From Parashewanella spongiae (GTDB lineage Bacteria > Pseudomonadota > Gammaproteobacteria > Enterobacterales > Shewanellaceae): 64,000 nt of DNA. Both the position numbers and the translations under genes were made by a program. Location of the stretch: assembly GCF_004358345.1 (NCBI RefSeq), contig NZ_CP037952.1, positions 3,224,001 to 3,288,000 on the forward strand, written 5' to 3'. Under the pieces are notes generated by a model, which worked only from the letters and a program-made list of their open reading frames with translations, had not been told where the DNA came from and did not search any database. Positions 36,406 through 44,721 of the stretch are shown here, piece after piece; positions within the stretch are counted from its first letter, which is position 1; each line of letters opens with the position of its first letter.

Positions 36406-38013
36406 ATGAGTAAACCGTTTACTGATATCGACCACAACGCGCTGGAAGCACTGATAGTTCGTGTTACTGAAGCCAAAGAGCATGAATTAGCACTGTCTCC
36501 AGAAGATTGTCAGTTGTTACTTGATGCCTTAGTGACGTTATCGACGATGCAGCAACGATTAACCAATCACGATGTCACCGTGCACAAATTGCGTAAGTTA
36601 CTTGGCATTGAAAAGTCTTCAGAAGCCTTGTCTCGTGTCAGTAAAAGCAATAAAGGAAGCGGTAAACACACTGCGGGTAAAAATCGTAAACCCAAAGAGA
36701 GCGGTGAAGATTTCACTCCCGCTAAGCCAGTTGTGATAGTGCATCAGAGTACAGATGTGAAAAAAGGTGATAACTGCCTAGAGTGCCACATGGGTAAAAT
36801 GTACAAAACCGACCCAGGCAGTTTACTGCGTATCACAGGGCAAAGTCCGTTTAAGCCAGAGCAGCATGTCATGGAGCGCTTTCGCTGTAATGCTTGTGGC
36901 GCTTACGCTACCGCCGCTTTGCCAGTTGAAGTGTTAGCCGACGGGAGCGAGCAACAAAAATACGGCTACTCAGCTCGGTCATTAATGGCCATACACAAGT
37001 ATTTTGCCGGGTTGCCGTTTTATCGCCAAGGGAGCATTCAAAAGCTGCTTGGTGTCAAAATCACTGCGTCTACTGTGTTTGACCAAGTTGAATATGTGGC
37101 CAATGATATTTACCCTGTTTATCAAATGTTGGTTAACCTCGCGGCCGATGCGAAGCATTATTATCTCGATGACACGACTCACCGAATTTTGGATGCTACG
37201 CCAATAGAAAAACCGGTGCGTAACAGTGACAAGACACAAATGCGCAGCGGCGTGTACACATCAGGTGTTATTGCGACCACTCAAGCCAATGATAGTATCG
37301 TGTTGTTTGAAACTAATATTGGTCATGCTGGCGAATTCATCGATAGCCTGTTGCACAAACGCGGTACTCATCAATCTAGGCCGATAATGATGAGTGACGC
37401 TCTGGTCAGTAATCGCCCTACGGTAAGAGAATGTCTGCTGTCATTGTGTAACAGTCATGCCAGACGACAATTTGTTGATGTCATTAACCATTTCCCCGAT
37501 GAAGTCGAGCACGTACTGACACGTTATGGTGAAATTTGGGCTTACGAGCAGCACACTAAAGAGCAAAAGTTTACGGCAACAGAAAGGCTGAGTTACCATC
37601 AGCAACATTCGTTGCCTGTAATGAAAACCATCAAGCAGTGGTGTACAACACACCTTAACGATGAAACAGTTGAAGAGAATAGTGGTTTAGGTAAGGCGAT
37701 GCGATATTTTGTCAAACATTATGTTGGCTTGAGCTATTTTTGCCACTACGAAGGTGTATACATCGATAATAACCGTATCGAAGCCATGTTAAAAATCATC
37801 GTTCGTGACCGAAAAAATGCGATGTTCCATAAGACGTTACTTGGCGCTACGATTGGTGATGTCATCACGTCAATGATTGCAACAGCAAGTGAAGCTGGCA
37901 TCAATGTGTTTGAGTATTTCACATTTTTACAGAGAGAGAAGGATAAAGTGAAAACCAATCCTGAAGAATACCTACCGTGGAATTATCGAGAAACAGTCGG
38001 CACTGAAAAATAA
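36406..38013 (+). CDS. IS66-family transposase TnpC
   Basis: 535-residue DDE transposase. It has an N-terminal leucine-rich/coiled region (MQQRLTNHDVTVHKLRKLLG), a zinc-binding segment (CLECHMGKMY and FRCNACGAY) and an IS66 catalytic domain with YYLDDTTHRILD, MSDALVSNRP and HARRQF, then IDNNRIEAMLKIIVRDRKN. Full length and unbroken, so element A may still be active. It is divergent from the TnpC of element B in this window. Confidence 0.9.
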   Translation: MSKPFTDIDHNALEALIVRVTEAKEHELALSPEDCQLLLDALVTLSTMQQRLTNHDVTVHKLRKLLGIEKSSEALSRVSKSNKGSGKHTAGKNRKPKESGEDFTPAKPVVIVHQSTDVKKGDNCLECHMGKMYKTDPGSLLRITGQSPFKPEQHVMERFRCNACGAYATAALPVEVLADGSEQQKYGYSARSLMAIHKYFAGLPFYRQGSIQKLLGVKITASTVFDQVEYVANDIYPVYQMLVNLAADAKHYYLDDTTHRILDATPIEKPVRNSDKTQMRSGVYTSGVIATTQANDSIVLFETNIGHAGEFIDSLLHKRGTHQSRPIMMSDALVSNRPTVRECLLSLCNSHARRQFVDVINHFPDEVEHVLTRYGEIWAYEQHTKEQKFTATERLSYHQQHSLPVMKTIKQWCTTHLNDETVEENSGLGKAMRYFVKHYVGLSYFCHYEGVYIDNNRIEAMLKIIVRDRKNAMFHKTLLGATIGDVITSMIATASEAGINVFEYFTFLQREKDKVKTNPEEYLPWNYRETVGTEK

Positions 38014-38101
38014 TATAGCTGTAAAAAATGGACTTGGGCTAATCGCCTAGGTCTAGCTGTACCTGAAATAATTTAGTTTTTCACGCTATGCTGCCGTAAG
38101 C

Positions 38102-38458
38102 TCACAATATATCTCCTATATTTATATTTTTGTTCTTAATACCACCTGCAGCGAGTTCTAGTACTTTAGCCGCCCCTTTACACGCACTAGCTCGGAAAGG
38201 TTTTAGGTTTTTCTTTATTCTCAATACTTGATTTTGACTATTGAGATAAACAATATCGAGGCTATATCTCATGCCAATTGTATGTACCGAATAGCAAGGG
38301 GAGATCAACATAGCTTGATCATTGTTTAGTGATGGCCGACCTAACAATCCCCTGAGCCTTAACCACGGCGTATTTGCAATAAAAACTTGTGCTATTAACC
38401 TCCCGTTTTGATTGCTTAATCGAACACATTTCATTTTATACTCATATATAAATTTCAT
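38102..38458 (-). CDS. DUF192 family protein, C-terminus altered by IS insertion
   Basis: 118 residues of the DUF192 family. Landmarks are IANTPWLRLRGLLGRP, SPCYSVHTIGMRYSLDIVYLN and the C-terminal KVLELAAGG. DUF192 genes often accompany Tad/Flp-like loci, which agrees with the upstream genes here. The last codons end at a TGA supplied by the inverted repeat of IS66 element A. Without the IS the frame would continue into SWQGEC before a stop, so only a few residues changed and the domain is intact. The start may be 38458 or the ATG eight codons inside (38434); neither has a good ribosome site. Function unknown. Confidence 0.75.
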   Translation of the reverse strand: MKFIYEYKMKCVRLSNQNGRLIAQVFIANTPWLRLRGLLGRPSLNNDQAMLISPCYSVHTIGMRYSLDIVYLNSQNQVLRIKKNLKPFRASACKGAAKVLELAAGGIKNKNINIGDIL

Positions 38459-38476
38459 TTCTGTACATAATCATTT

Positions 38477-39982
38477 TTAGCGCAAAACTAGTTCTACTCG
38501 CCTGTTATTTTCCTTATTCGCATCACTGTTATTAGCGGCCTTAGGAGCCGCCGGGCCGACACCAATAGCTATTAGTCGTGACGCTTCAACCTTCAATGCC
38601 GTTAATTCTTTTATGACATTTTGGGCTCGCGCTTTAGATAATTGGGTATTAATCTCATAAGTACCTACATTATCTGTATGCCCTACAACATAAAATTGTT
38701 GCTTAGGATGCAATTCAAGGTACTCTGTTATCGCTGTCAAGGATGCTGTAGACGAAGGCAGTAATTCCGACTTGTTAAAAGCAAAGTTAAGCCCATGCAA
38801 TACAACCCGACCTTTTTGCTCAATTTCATCATTTAAGTATTGTGGATCTATCGTCACTCTAGCCGTGCTCATTTCACTTTGTTCAACAATATCAACGACA
38901 ATTTTATTAATATCATTACTGGTTAGCGCACCTTCTATAGCCACTAACAAGAAAATGTTTTTACCAGAAACAGTTAATTTGGCGCTAATAAATCTAAAAT
39001 CGCTATCTGGGTAATTATTTGTTTTAACAGGATGAAAACGAAATTTATTCGCTTCTGAAGTGTATAAATCATCAAGTAAATCATGCCCACAAGATGCTAA
39101 ACTACAAGTGAATAGAATCTCAAAGTCAGCAGCTTTTAACGCCGTTAAATAATTTTTATAAATCTGAAGTGTAGACTGACTATTACTTAGGTTATAACCA
39201 ATGGTTGTGCCTTTTCCCTCTACGGTAATAGTTGGAGTAACGTCATTAATCGCAACTCCAGTAGGAATATACACCTTTTCAAATTCCCGTTGTCTATAGT
39301 CTGTAATATAAGCCCCTTGATACCGACTTATAACGGGATGATCTTGACTGCCCTCAGTATCTTCTCTATCAGCTTTTAAGCCGGTTTGTTCTGCTTGTAT
39401 CGATATATTGCGATTAACACTAACCTGATCTAAAAGTAATGCTTCTGGTTCAACAATGGTTTGTTCGATTCCAATTTCGCCATCATAAACGTCGGTAATA
39501 ATCCATTGATAATAAACATCTCCTTTTTCAGTGGGCTGCTTAGCCACTAAAAAACGAGTATTGTCATCATTGTCATCTGCAACCGAACTATTATAATTAG
39601 CCCAACTCTGCCAATAAAAATACAATGGTTGATAACCGCAAAGAACACCAACACAATCAACCAGCAACTCAGCACCTAATTTTTCTACTACTTGCTTATA
39701 GTTCAGACCAACTTCAAGCGTAGACTTATTCTTTTTAAGACTATAGCCATGAGCCGTGATTTTTCCGATAACTTCAATTAATTTAGTATCTTCGGTGCCA
39801 GGTACTACACTAACCGGTACCAATATCTTTTTGTAATGAATGACACCGCTGTTTTCAAGCATCGAGTCTTTATAGCGTGAAACTGCTGGGTGATCTTCTT
39901 CTAAGGCATGAGCTTTTGTCACAGTAAAAATAGACAAAGAGAAAATAAAGAAGATTATTACTCTATAAATCGATAGGTTCAT
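38477..39982 (-). CDS. OmpA-family outer-membrane protein with DUF4892-like N-terminal part (copy 1)
   Basis: 501 residues from the ATG at 39982, chosen for the AAGGA ribosome site and the signal peptide (cleavage near TKAHA, residue ~26). The middle contains two related ~130-residue modules, each starting DHPAVSRYKDS or DHPVISRYQGA with a shared YSLKKNKSTLEV / YNLSNSQSTLQI core. This DHPxxSRY pattern recalls DUF4892. The C-terminal ~120 residues are an OmpA peptidoglycan-binding domain (FYVVGHTDNVGTYEINTQLS, SRLIAIGVGPAAPKAANNS, NRRVELVLR). It probably tethers the outer membrane to peptidoglycan beside a Flp/Tad-like apparatus. A second, wrecked copy lies at 41972-47351. Confidence 0.8.
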   Translation of the reverse strand: MNLSIYRVIIFFIFSLSIFTVTKAHALEEDHPAVSRYKDSMLENSGVIHYKKILVPVSVVPGTEDTKLIEVIGKITAHGYSLKKNKSTLEVGLNYKQVVEKLGAELLVDCVGVLCGYQPLYFYWQSWANYNSSVADDNDDNTRFLVAKQPTEKGDVYYQWIITDVYDGEIGIEQTIVEPEALLLDQVSVNRNISIQAEQTGLKADREDTEGSQDHPVISRYQGAYITDYRQREFEKVYIPTGVAINDVTPTITVEGKGTTIGYNLSNSQSTLQIYKNYLTALKAADFEILFTCSLASCGHDLLDDLYTSEANKFRFHPVKTNNYPDSDFRFISAKLTVSGKNIFLLVAIEGALTSNDINKIVVDIVEQSEMSTARVTIDPQYLNDEIEQKGRVVLHGLNFAFNKSELLPSSTASLTAITEYLELHPKQQFYVVGHTDNVGTYEINTQLSKARAQNVIKELTALKVEASRLIAIGVGPAAPKAANNSDANKENNRRVELVLR

Positions 39983-40003
39983 CTGTACATCCTTGTGTGT
40001 CAT

Positions 40004-40699
40004 CTACAGTCGGGTAACTTCTGCTCGTCGATTAGCACTTCGTCCCAACATTGTTCCATTGTTTTTTTTTGGACTCACTGCCCCCACGCCTTTAGACAGA
40101 ATCAAATCAGGTGCAATATCATGTTTATCAACCAAATAATTTTTAATAGCATCCGCCCTTTCGATGGATAATTGCTCATTAAGTTCGTTTGAACCAATGC
40201 TATCCGTATGGCCTGTAACTATATATTTTGTCTCAGTATTATTTTTAATAACGTCGGCCACTTTGTCTAAAGTAATGACATTGATCTCACTTATTTCTGA
40301 TGATCCATTTTTAAATGTTAATGATAACGGAAGTGATTTATTACTTTGCTTGATATCAATAGGTCTCGTTTCTACATAGTCAATAACCAATCTAGGCTCA
40401 CGCTCAACATCCAACGCAACTATTTGACCAATTGCCACTTGATTAGCTACCATGGCACGATTGGTAATAGCGATAATATTCATATCCCTTGTCACCATAT
40501 TTGTGGTGCTATAGGCAACATTATCAGCAGTGTTTTGCATTCTAATTCGTTCAGAAGCAACTATACCTGTGTCATACAATGAGAATACGGCTAGTGCAAT
40601 AGCTGCAAAGACAGCAAGAAATAACACACTGGCATAACCAGTTTGCAATTTCAAAACTCTAGTGCTGTTGGGTAAAATATGATTATCACGACATTCCAT
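40004..40699 (-). CDS. TadG-like N-terminus joined to an OmpA-like C-terminus
   Basis: 231 residues. The first ~85 resemble the TadE/TadG start of Tad-type loci: a membrane segment (TGYASVLFLAVFAAIALAVF) followed by RIRMQNTADNVAYSTTNMVTRDMN. TadG proteins usually continue for hundreds of residues, but here the sequence passes at about residue 90-110 into an OmpA peptidoglycan-binding domain (YIVTGHTDSIGSNELNEQLS, SKGVGAVSPKKNN, RSANRRAEVTRL). It may be a genuine compact fusion or the product of an internal deletion. It lies 21 bp upstream of the OmpA-like gene and is probably co-transcribed with it. Confidence 0.7.
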   Translation of the reverse strand: MECRDNHILPNSTRVLKLQTGYASVLFLAVFAAIALAVFSLYDTGIVASERIRMQNTADNVAYSTTNMVTRDMNIIAITNRAMVANQVAIGQIVALDVEREPRLVIDYVETRPIDIKQSNKSLPLSLTFKNGSSEISEINVITLDKVADVIKNNTETKYIVTGHTDSIGSNELNEQLSIERADAIKNYLVDKHDIAPDLILSKGVGAVSPKKNNGTMLGRSANRRAEVTRL

Positions 40700-40766
40700 G
40701 TCAATGACTCGCTTAATATATTATTCGTGTTATAAAGTATTTATATATGGCTAATTACTACAGTCT

Positions 40767-41222
40767 TTATAAATCAGAAAAGTTTTGTGGGTCTTGAGCA
40801 ATACACCAATCCCATGCGACTTGTGTTATAGTAGATTCGTCACTACCTTGTTCATACCTCGCGACGTCAGCCATCTCAAAAGCCAGAACCATTATTTTTT
40901 GATTAACCACATCACTGAAACTCTCATTGTCAACGGGATATAAATCAAGGATGGTCTCTCGTATTAAATCAGGACTCTCTTTGTTTAGTTGAACTCCTAA
41001 AGCCATTCTGTAAGTAGCTGGTGCCATTCTTGAGCATTCATCCCATTGTATATTTTTATTTAACAACATTTCATCATCACTATTTTGTATTAATTCACGA
41101 TAAATATTGCTGTCAAAATGCCATGGCTTTTGCTTAATTTCTGTAGCGCTACTTTGAGCACAAAATAATAATGAGATAATAACTAAAGAAGATTTGAGTT
41201 TTAAAAATTGCTTGAATTGCAT
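40767..41222 (-). CDS. periplasmic protein of unknown function in the Flp/Tad-like locus
   Basis: 151 residues with a signal peptide (LVIISLLFCAQSSA, cleavage about residue 26). The mature protein is acidic, with cysteines in WDECSRM and WDWCIAQ that could form a disulfide. I do not recognise the family. It lies between the pilin gene and the TadG-OmpA chimera, all on the minus strand. Presumably it belongs to the same assembly, but that is only context. Confidence 0.65.
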   Translation of the reverse strand: MQFKQFLKLKSSLVIISLLFCAQSSATEIKQKPWHFDSNIYRELIQNSDDEMLLNKNIQWDECSRMAPATYRMALGVQLNKESPDLIRETILDLYPVDNESFSDVVNQKIMVLAFEMADVARYEQGSDESTITQVAWDWCIAQDPQNFSDL

Positions 41223-41244
41223 AAAATACTCCTATAATTATTAA

Positions 41245-41269
41245 TATAAAAAATGCGGGCAGGCCCGCA
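41245..41269 (-). terminator. terminator behind the Flp pilin gene
   Basis: On the minus strand the stem TGCGGGC/GCCCGCA with a 2-base loop is followed by TTTTTT. It lies 16 bp past the pilin stop. Such a GC-rich hairpin would limit read-through from an abundant pilin mRNA into the downstream genes. Confidence 0.85.
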
Positions 41270-41284
41270 CGATAATCGCTATTA

Positions 41285-41560
41285 TTATTTTTTAATTGAT
41301 GAACCAGCAGTCGCGTTATATTTATCTAAACCACCTTCTTTCCCTGCAATTTTTACTGCTTCCTTGCCCTGTTTAGTTGCTTGATTTGTCGCTTTAGTTG
41401 CTTCAGTTCCGTCACCACCTAATTCAGCAGCCATGGATGCCGTTTGGTTACGTACTACATCACCAAACATTGTAAATGCGCCGATAGCAGCAATTGCGAT
41501 TAGGGCTACAATAATGATCTATTCAGTCATTCCTTGACCTCGTTTTGTAATGTTTAACAT
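41285..41560 (-). pseudogene. Flp-type prepilin with amber codon at the conserved Tyr
   Basis: The minus strand from the ATG at 41560 reads MLNITKRGQGMTE, then a TAG (41519-41521), then IIIVALIAIAAIGAFTMFGD and ~55 more residues to 41285. Related pilins read GQGMTEYIIIVALIAIAAIG, so the stop replaces exactly the tyrosine of the conserved Glu-Tyr pair used in Flp pilin maturation and assembly. The rest of the frame is intact and the terminator remains. A single-base change from TAC or TAT would cause this. Without suppression no pilin is made; internal ATG starts would lack the hydrophobic helix. Confidence 0.85.
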
Positions 41561-41570
41561 TATTCACTCC

Positions 41571-41971
41571 TTGAAATTAAGTATAAATCGTACTATATAA
41601 TATCCTGCAGCCTAGATTACGCTATCACCCAAAGCTCTATATTTATGTATGCGATGACTCTAGGGGCTGATCTTTTCACATTGCAGCCAAATCATTGTGC
41701 AAGCTAATACGAGTATATTTTCAAAGTGCATTTACAATTTTTCTGTGTTCGACAAAAATTAGAGCACACAAACTGTTATTGGTAGAATAATTTTTACCTC
41801 CTTCAACAATATTAATTTATTAACTTATCGTCACTCCTGCCTAGGCAGAAAACGAAATTACGACAGTGTTGTATGTAGGTACTCTGCGTCTTTGAGAAAT
41901 TAACAAAAGCCACTGGATACCAGCCTTCGCGGGTATGAAAACTGGTTGAAATCCCTTGCTCAGAATCATTT
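41571..41971. other. intergenic region with dispersed repeats
   Basis: No gene seen. It holds a diverged copy of the dispersed motif (CGAAATTACGACAGTGTTGT around 41853) and half of a palindromic intergenic repeat (CACTGGATACCAGCCTTCGC near 41913). The pilin promoter should lie near 41580-41640. Confidence 0.5.
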
Positions 41972-42156
41972 TTAGCGCAAAACTAGTTCTACTCGCCTGT
42001 TATTTGCCTTATTCGCATCACTGTTATTAGCGGCCTTAGGAGCCACCGGGCCGACACCAATAGCTATTAGTCGTGACGCTTCAACCTTCAATGCCGTTAA
42101 TTCTTTTATGACATTTTGGGCTCGCGCTTTAGATAATTGGGTATTAATCTCATAAG

Positions 42157-42320
42157 GGAACTAGCGATTTAGAAAGTACCAATCAATATTTTAAATTTTT
42201 TTTGTCATACCTGCAAAGGCTGGTATCCAGTGACTTTTATAGAAAAGCTTAAAGGCACTAGACTCCAGCCTGCGCTGGAGTGACGAGGATTCATCGGTAT
42301 ACTTTCTTCCGCAGCGTCCC
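42157..42320. mobile_element. 164-bp insertion with palindromic core and 4-bp TAAG duplication
   Basis: Absent from the intact paralogue, so its limits are exact: TAAG occurs on both sides (42153-42156 and 42321-42324) but once in copy 1. The ends are weakly inverted (GGAACTAGCG versus GGGACGCTGCG). The core carries the palindrome ACTCCAGC-CTGC-GCTGGAGT (42262-42281) and GGCTGGTATCCAGTG, the same repeat family as near 41913. Confidence 0.75.
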
Positions 42321-42642
42321 TAAGTACCTACATTATCTGTATGCCCTACAACATAAAATTGTTGCTTAGGATGCAATTCAAGGTACTCTGTTATCGCTGT
42401 CAAGGATGCTGTAGACGAAGGCAGTAATTCCGACTTGTTAAAAGCAAAGTTAAGCCCATGCAATACAACCCGACCTTTTTGCTCAATTTCATCATTTAAG
42501 TATTGTGGATCTATCGTCACTCTAGCCGTACTCATTTCACTTTGTTCAACAATATCAACGTAACCGTGCAGTAAACCCCATCTTTTCAGAGTAAAAACCA
42601 TCCCTTAAAATCTTTGCCACTTTTCAACTATTGAGACGCGGC

Positions 42643-42945
42643 ATGACAAACCGAAAAACACCTGAACAATGGCAAGCTCTGGTAAGGCAGCAAAGCGAAA
42701 GTGAATTAACCGTTACCGCTTTTTGCCGCAAGTATAAGTTGGCCATCAGTTGCTTTTACACTCACAAAAAAAAATCGAAGCAACAATCAAGTTTTACTCA
42801 AGCCGTTGTTACTACTGCATCAGCTCCCCCCATTCCAGCTCAACAGCCAGTGATCAAACTTGAAACCAAGATAGGTGATTTAATTTTCCCTGCTCAAATA
42901 CCTCCTCAAATTATTATCGATGTCATCAAAGGATTGCAATCATGA
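42643..42945 (+). CDS. IS66 accessory protein TnpA (element B)
   Basis: About 100 residues from the ATG at 42643 (a TTG at 42631 is the alternative). It has a helix-turn-helix-like EQWQALVRQQSESELTVTAF and CRKYKLAISCFYTHKKK, then a proline/alanine linker and KLETKIGDLIFPAQIPPQI. Its stop codon overlaps the tnpB start. It is required with TnpB for IS66 transposition. Confidence 0.85.
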   Translation: MTNRKTPEQWQALVRQQSESELTVTAFCRKYKLAISCFYTHKKKSKQQSSFTQAVVTTASAPPIPAQQPVIKLETKIGDLIFPAQIPPQIIIDVIKGLQS

Positions 42946-43289
42946 TTATGTTTCAACAATTGCCCAAGGTGTATTTATACCGTGACTTCATTGATTTTCG
43001 TAAATCGATTAATGGGTTAAGCGCCGTTGTTGAACAACAAATGGAATTGCCTTCTACCGATGGCAGCGTGTTTGTGTTCTGCAACAAAAACCGAGATAAA
43101 CTTAAAATCCTTTATTGGGATAAAACAGGTTTTGCGCTTTGGTATAAACAACTGGAAAGAGACAAGTTCAAGTGGCCAGCCAAGATTGATACCGAGCAGA
43201 TGGTGCTTTCTGAGCAGCAATTTCACTGGTTACTTTCAGGTTACGATGTCGTTGGTCATCAACAAGTTTTTGTTGAAAGTTATTGTTGA
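42942..43289 (+). CDS. IS66 accessory protein TnpB (element B)
   Basis: 115 residues with the usual TnpB signatures: VYLYRDFIDFRKSINGLSAV, GSVFVFCNKNRDKLKILYWD, GFALWYKQLERDKFKWP and QQFHWLLSGYD. Its start overlaps the tnpA stop by 4 bp. A small tandem duplication (GTTGAAAGTTATT twice) at its 3' end lies around the stop codon. Confidence 0.9.
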   Translation: MIMFQQLPKVYLYRDFIDFRKSINGLSAVVEQQMELPSTDGSVFVFCNKNRDKLKILYWDKTGFALWYKQLERDKFKWPAKIDTEQMVLSEQQFHWLLSGYDVVGHQQVFVESYC

Positions 43290-43469
43290 AAGTTATTGTT
43301 GATTGATCGCTAAAACGGATGTTGATTTCATTAATTAGATCACTGATATCGCCTATTAACATTTGGTTTTTGGTAAAATAATGCCATGACCAAAAGTATC
43401 CAATCTTTACTCGACGACAACGCCTTACTCCAACAATTACTGTTGAAGCAACAGGCTTTGCTTGAGAGT

Positions 43470-44721
43470 TAGGGCAAACGGGTCAAAAATAAGCAATCAA
43501 ATTTGATCGTTTGCCAAACTATAGCGATCGTGGTTTATAATAGTCTTTGCTTGTTAATTTCTATGAAAACTACGACAATCAGCGACTTTTTTGATGGCCT
43601 ACCCGACCCTCGTATGTCACGAACTTTACATCATCCTCTGATTAACATTATAACCATTACTCTATGTGCGGTTATCTGTGGCTGCGATAATTTCAATGCT
43701 ATTGAAGAATATGGGAAATCGAAGAAAAAATGGTTCGAAACTTTTTTAGATATGCCTCATGGCGTCCCAAGCCATGATACCTTTAACGATGTTCTCAACC
43801 GCTTATGCCCTAAGGCTTTTCATGCCACTTTTATAGCGTGGGCGCAACACCTTTGTACAATTGACGAAGATATCATTCCTCTTGATGGCAAGACACTGAG
43901 AAGAACTCTGGATAAAGTGAATGAAGTTCCAGCAATACATATCGTTAATGCTTGGTCAGTAAAAAATAATCTTTGCTTAGGGCAAATGAAAGTTGACGGT
44001 AAAAGCAACGAGATAACAGCCATTCCTAAGTTGTTAGAGCTCCTCGATATTAAAGGGGCAACCATTACCACTGATGCAATGGGTTGCCAGTTTAAAATTG
44101 CAGATAAAATCATTGAAAAAAAAGCTAATTATATTTTCGCCCTTAAAGGTAGCCAAGGTGAGTTCTTTGAAGATATCAAATTATTTTTAGATACAGAACT
44201 CGAGTCTAGATTTAAAAAAATTCACTACGATATGTTTGAGGAAGTCGATAAAGATCACGGTCGAATTGAACAAAGAAAAGTTTGGGTCACGTCTGACGTA
44301 GAGTGGCTCAGAAAACGCCATAGTAGATGGTCAAGCTTAAACAGCATTGTAGTCGTAGAATCTACTAGGGAACAAAAAGGGATAGAGAAGACCATGGAAA
44401 GACGCTATTACATCAGTAGTCATTTGAAACCTAAAGCTGAGTTTATCTCAAATGCAATACGTTCTCATTGGTTTGTTGAAAATAAGCTCCACTGGCAACT
44501 GGATGTAAGCTTTGATGAAGATTCATGTCGGTTAAGAAGTGGAAACGCAGCAGAGAACATGGCTATCATGAATAAAACAGCACTCAACATGCTGAAAAAT
44601 GAGAAAACAGCAAAAGTAGGAATAAAAAGCAAACGTTTAAAAGCGGGCTGGGATGAAGAATATTTGATGAAGGTATTAACTGTGGGCAAACTGGCTGTCT
44701 AATTTAGACCCGTTTGCCCTA
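43470..44721 (+). mobile_element. intact ISAs1-family element, copy 2
   Basis: The same 1,252-bp element as at 22930-24181, in opposite orientation, with inverted repeats TAGGGCAAACGGGTC and a perfect 10-bp target duplication GCTTGAGAGT (43460-43469 and 44722-44731). It sits inside the tnpC gene of IS66 element B. Confidence 0.95.
43563..44702 (+). CDS. ISAs1-family transposase (copy 2)
   Basis: 379 residues and identical in amino-acid sequence to copy 1 (22949-24088), with the same catalytic regions ([31 protein letters not shown]). The start is the ATG at 43563 by the same reasoning. Identity between copies indicates recent movement. Confidence 0.93.
   Translation: MKTTTISDFFDGLPDPRMSRTLHHPLINIITITLCAVICGCDNFNAIEEYGKSKKKWFETFLDMPHGVPSHDTFNDVLNRLCPKAFHATFIAWAQHLCTIDEDIIPLDGKTLRRTLDKVNEVPAIHIVNAWSVKNNLCLGQMKVDGKSNEITAIPKLLELLDIKGATITTDAMGCQFKIADKIIEKKANYIFALKGSQGEFFEDIKLFLDTELESRFKKIHYDMFEEVDKDHGRIEQRKVWVTSDVEWLRKRHSRWSSLNSIVVVESTREQKGIEKTMERRYYISSHLKPKAEFISNAIRSHWFVENKLHWQLDVSFDEDSCRLRSGNAAENMAIMNKTALNMLKNEKTAKVGIKSKRLKAGWDEEYLMKVLTVGKLAV

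Larger units (their letters stand above)
35539..38105 (+). mobile_element. IS66-family element A
   Basis: 2,567 bp with inverted ends GTGAGTTTACGGCAGCATAG (35539-35558) and CTATGCTGCCGTAAGCTCAC (38086-38105), and a perfect 8-bp target duplication AATATATC (35531-35538 and 38106-38113). It encodes a fused TnpA/TnpB and a full TnpC. It inserted at the 3' end of the DUF192 gene. Confidence 0.93.

Noticed and set aside
36982-37239. Minus-strand ORFs inside the IS66 tnpC genes
   Set aside because: They are antisense shadows of the transposase and have no independent support.
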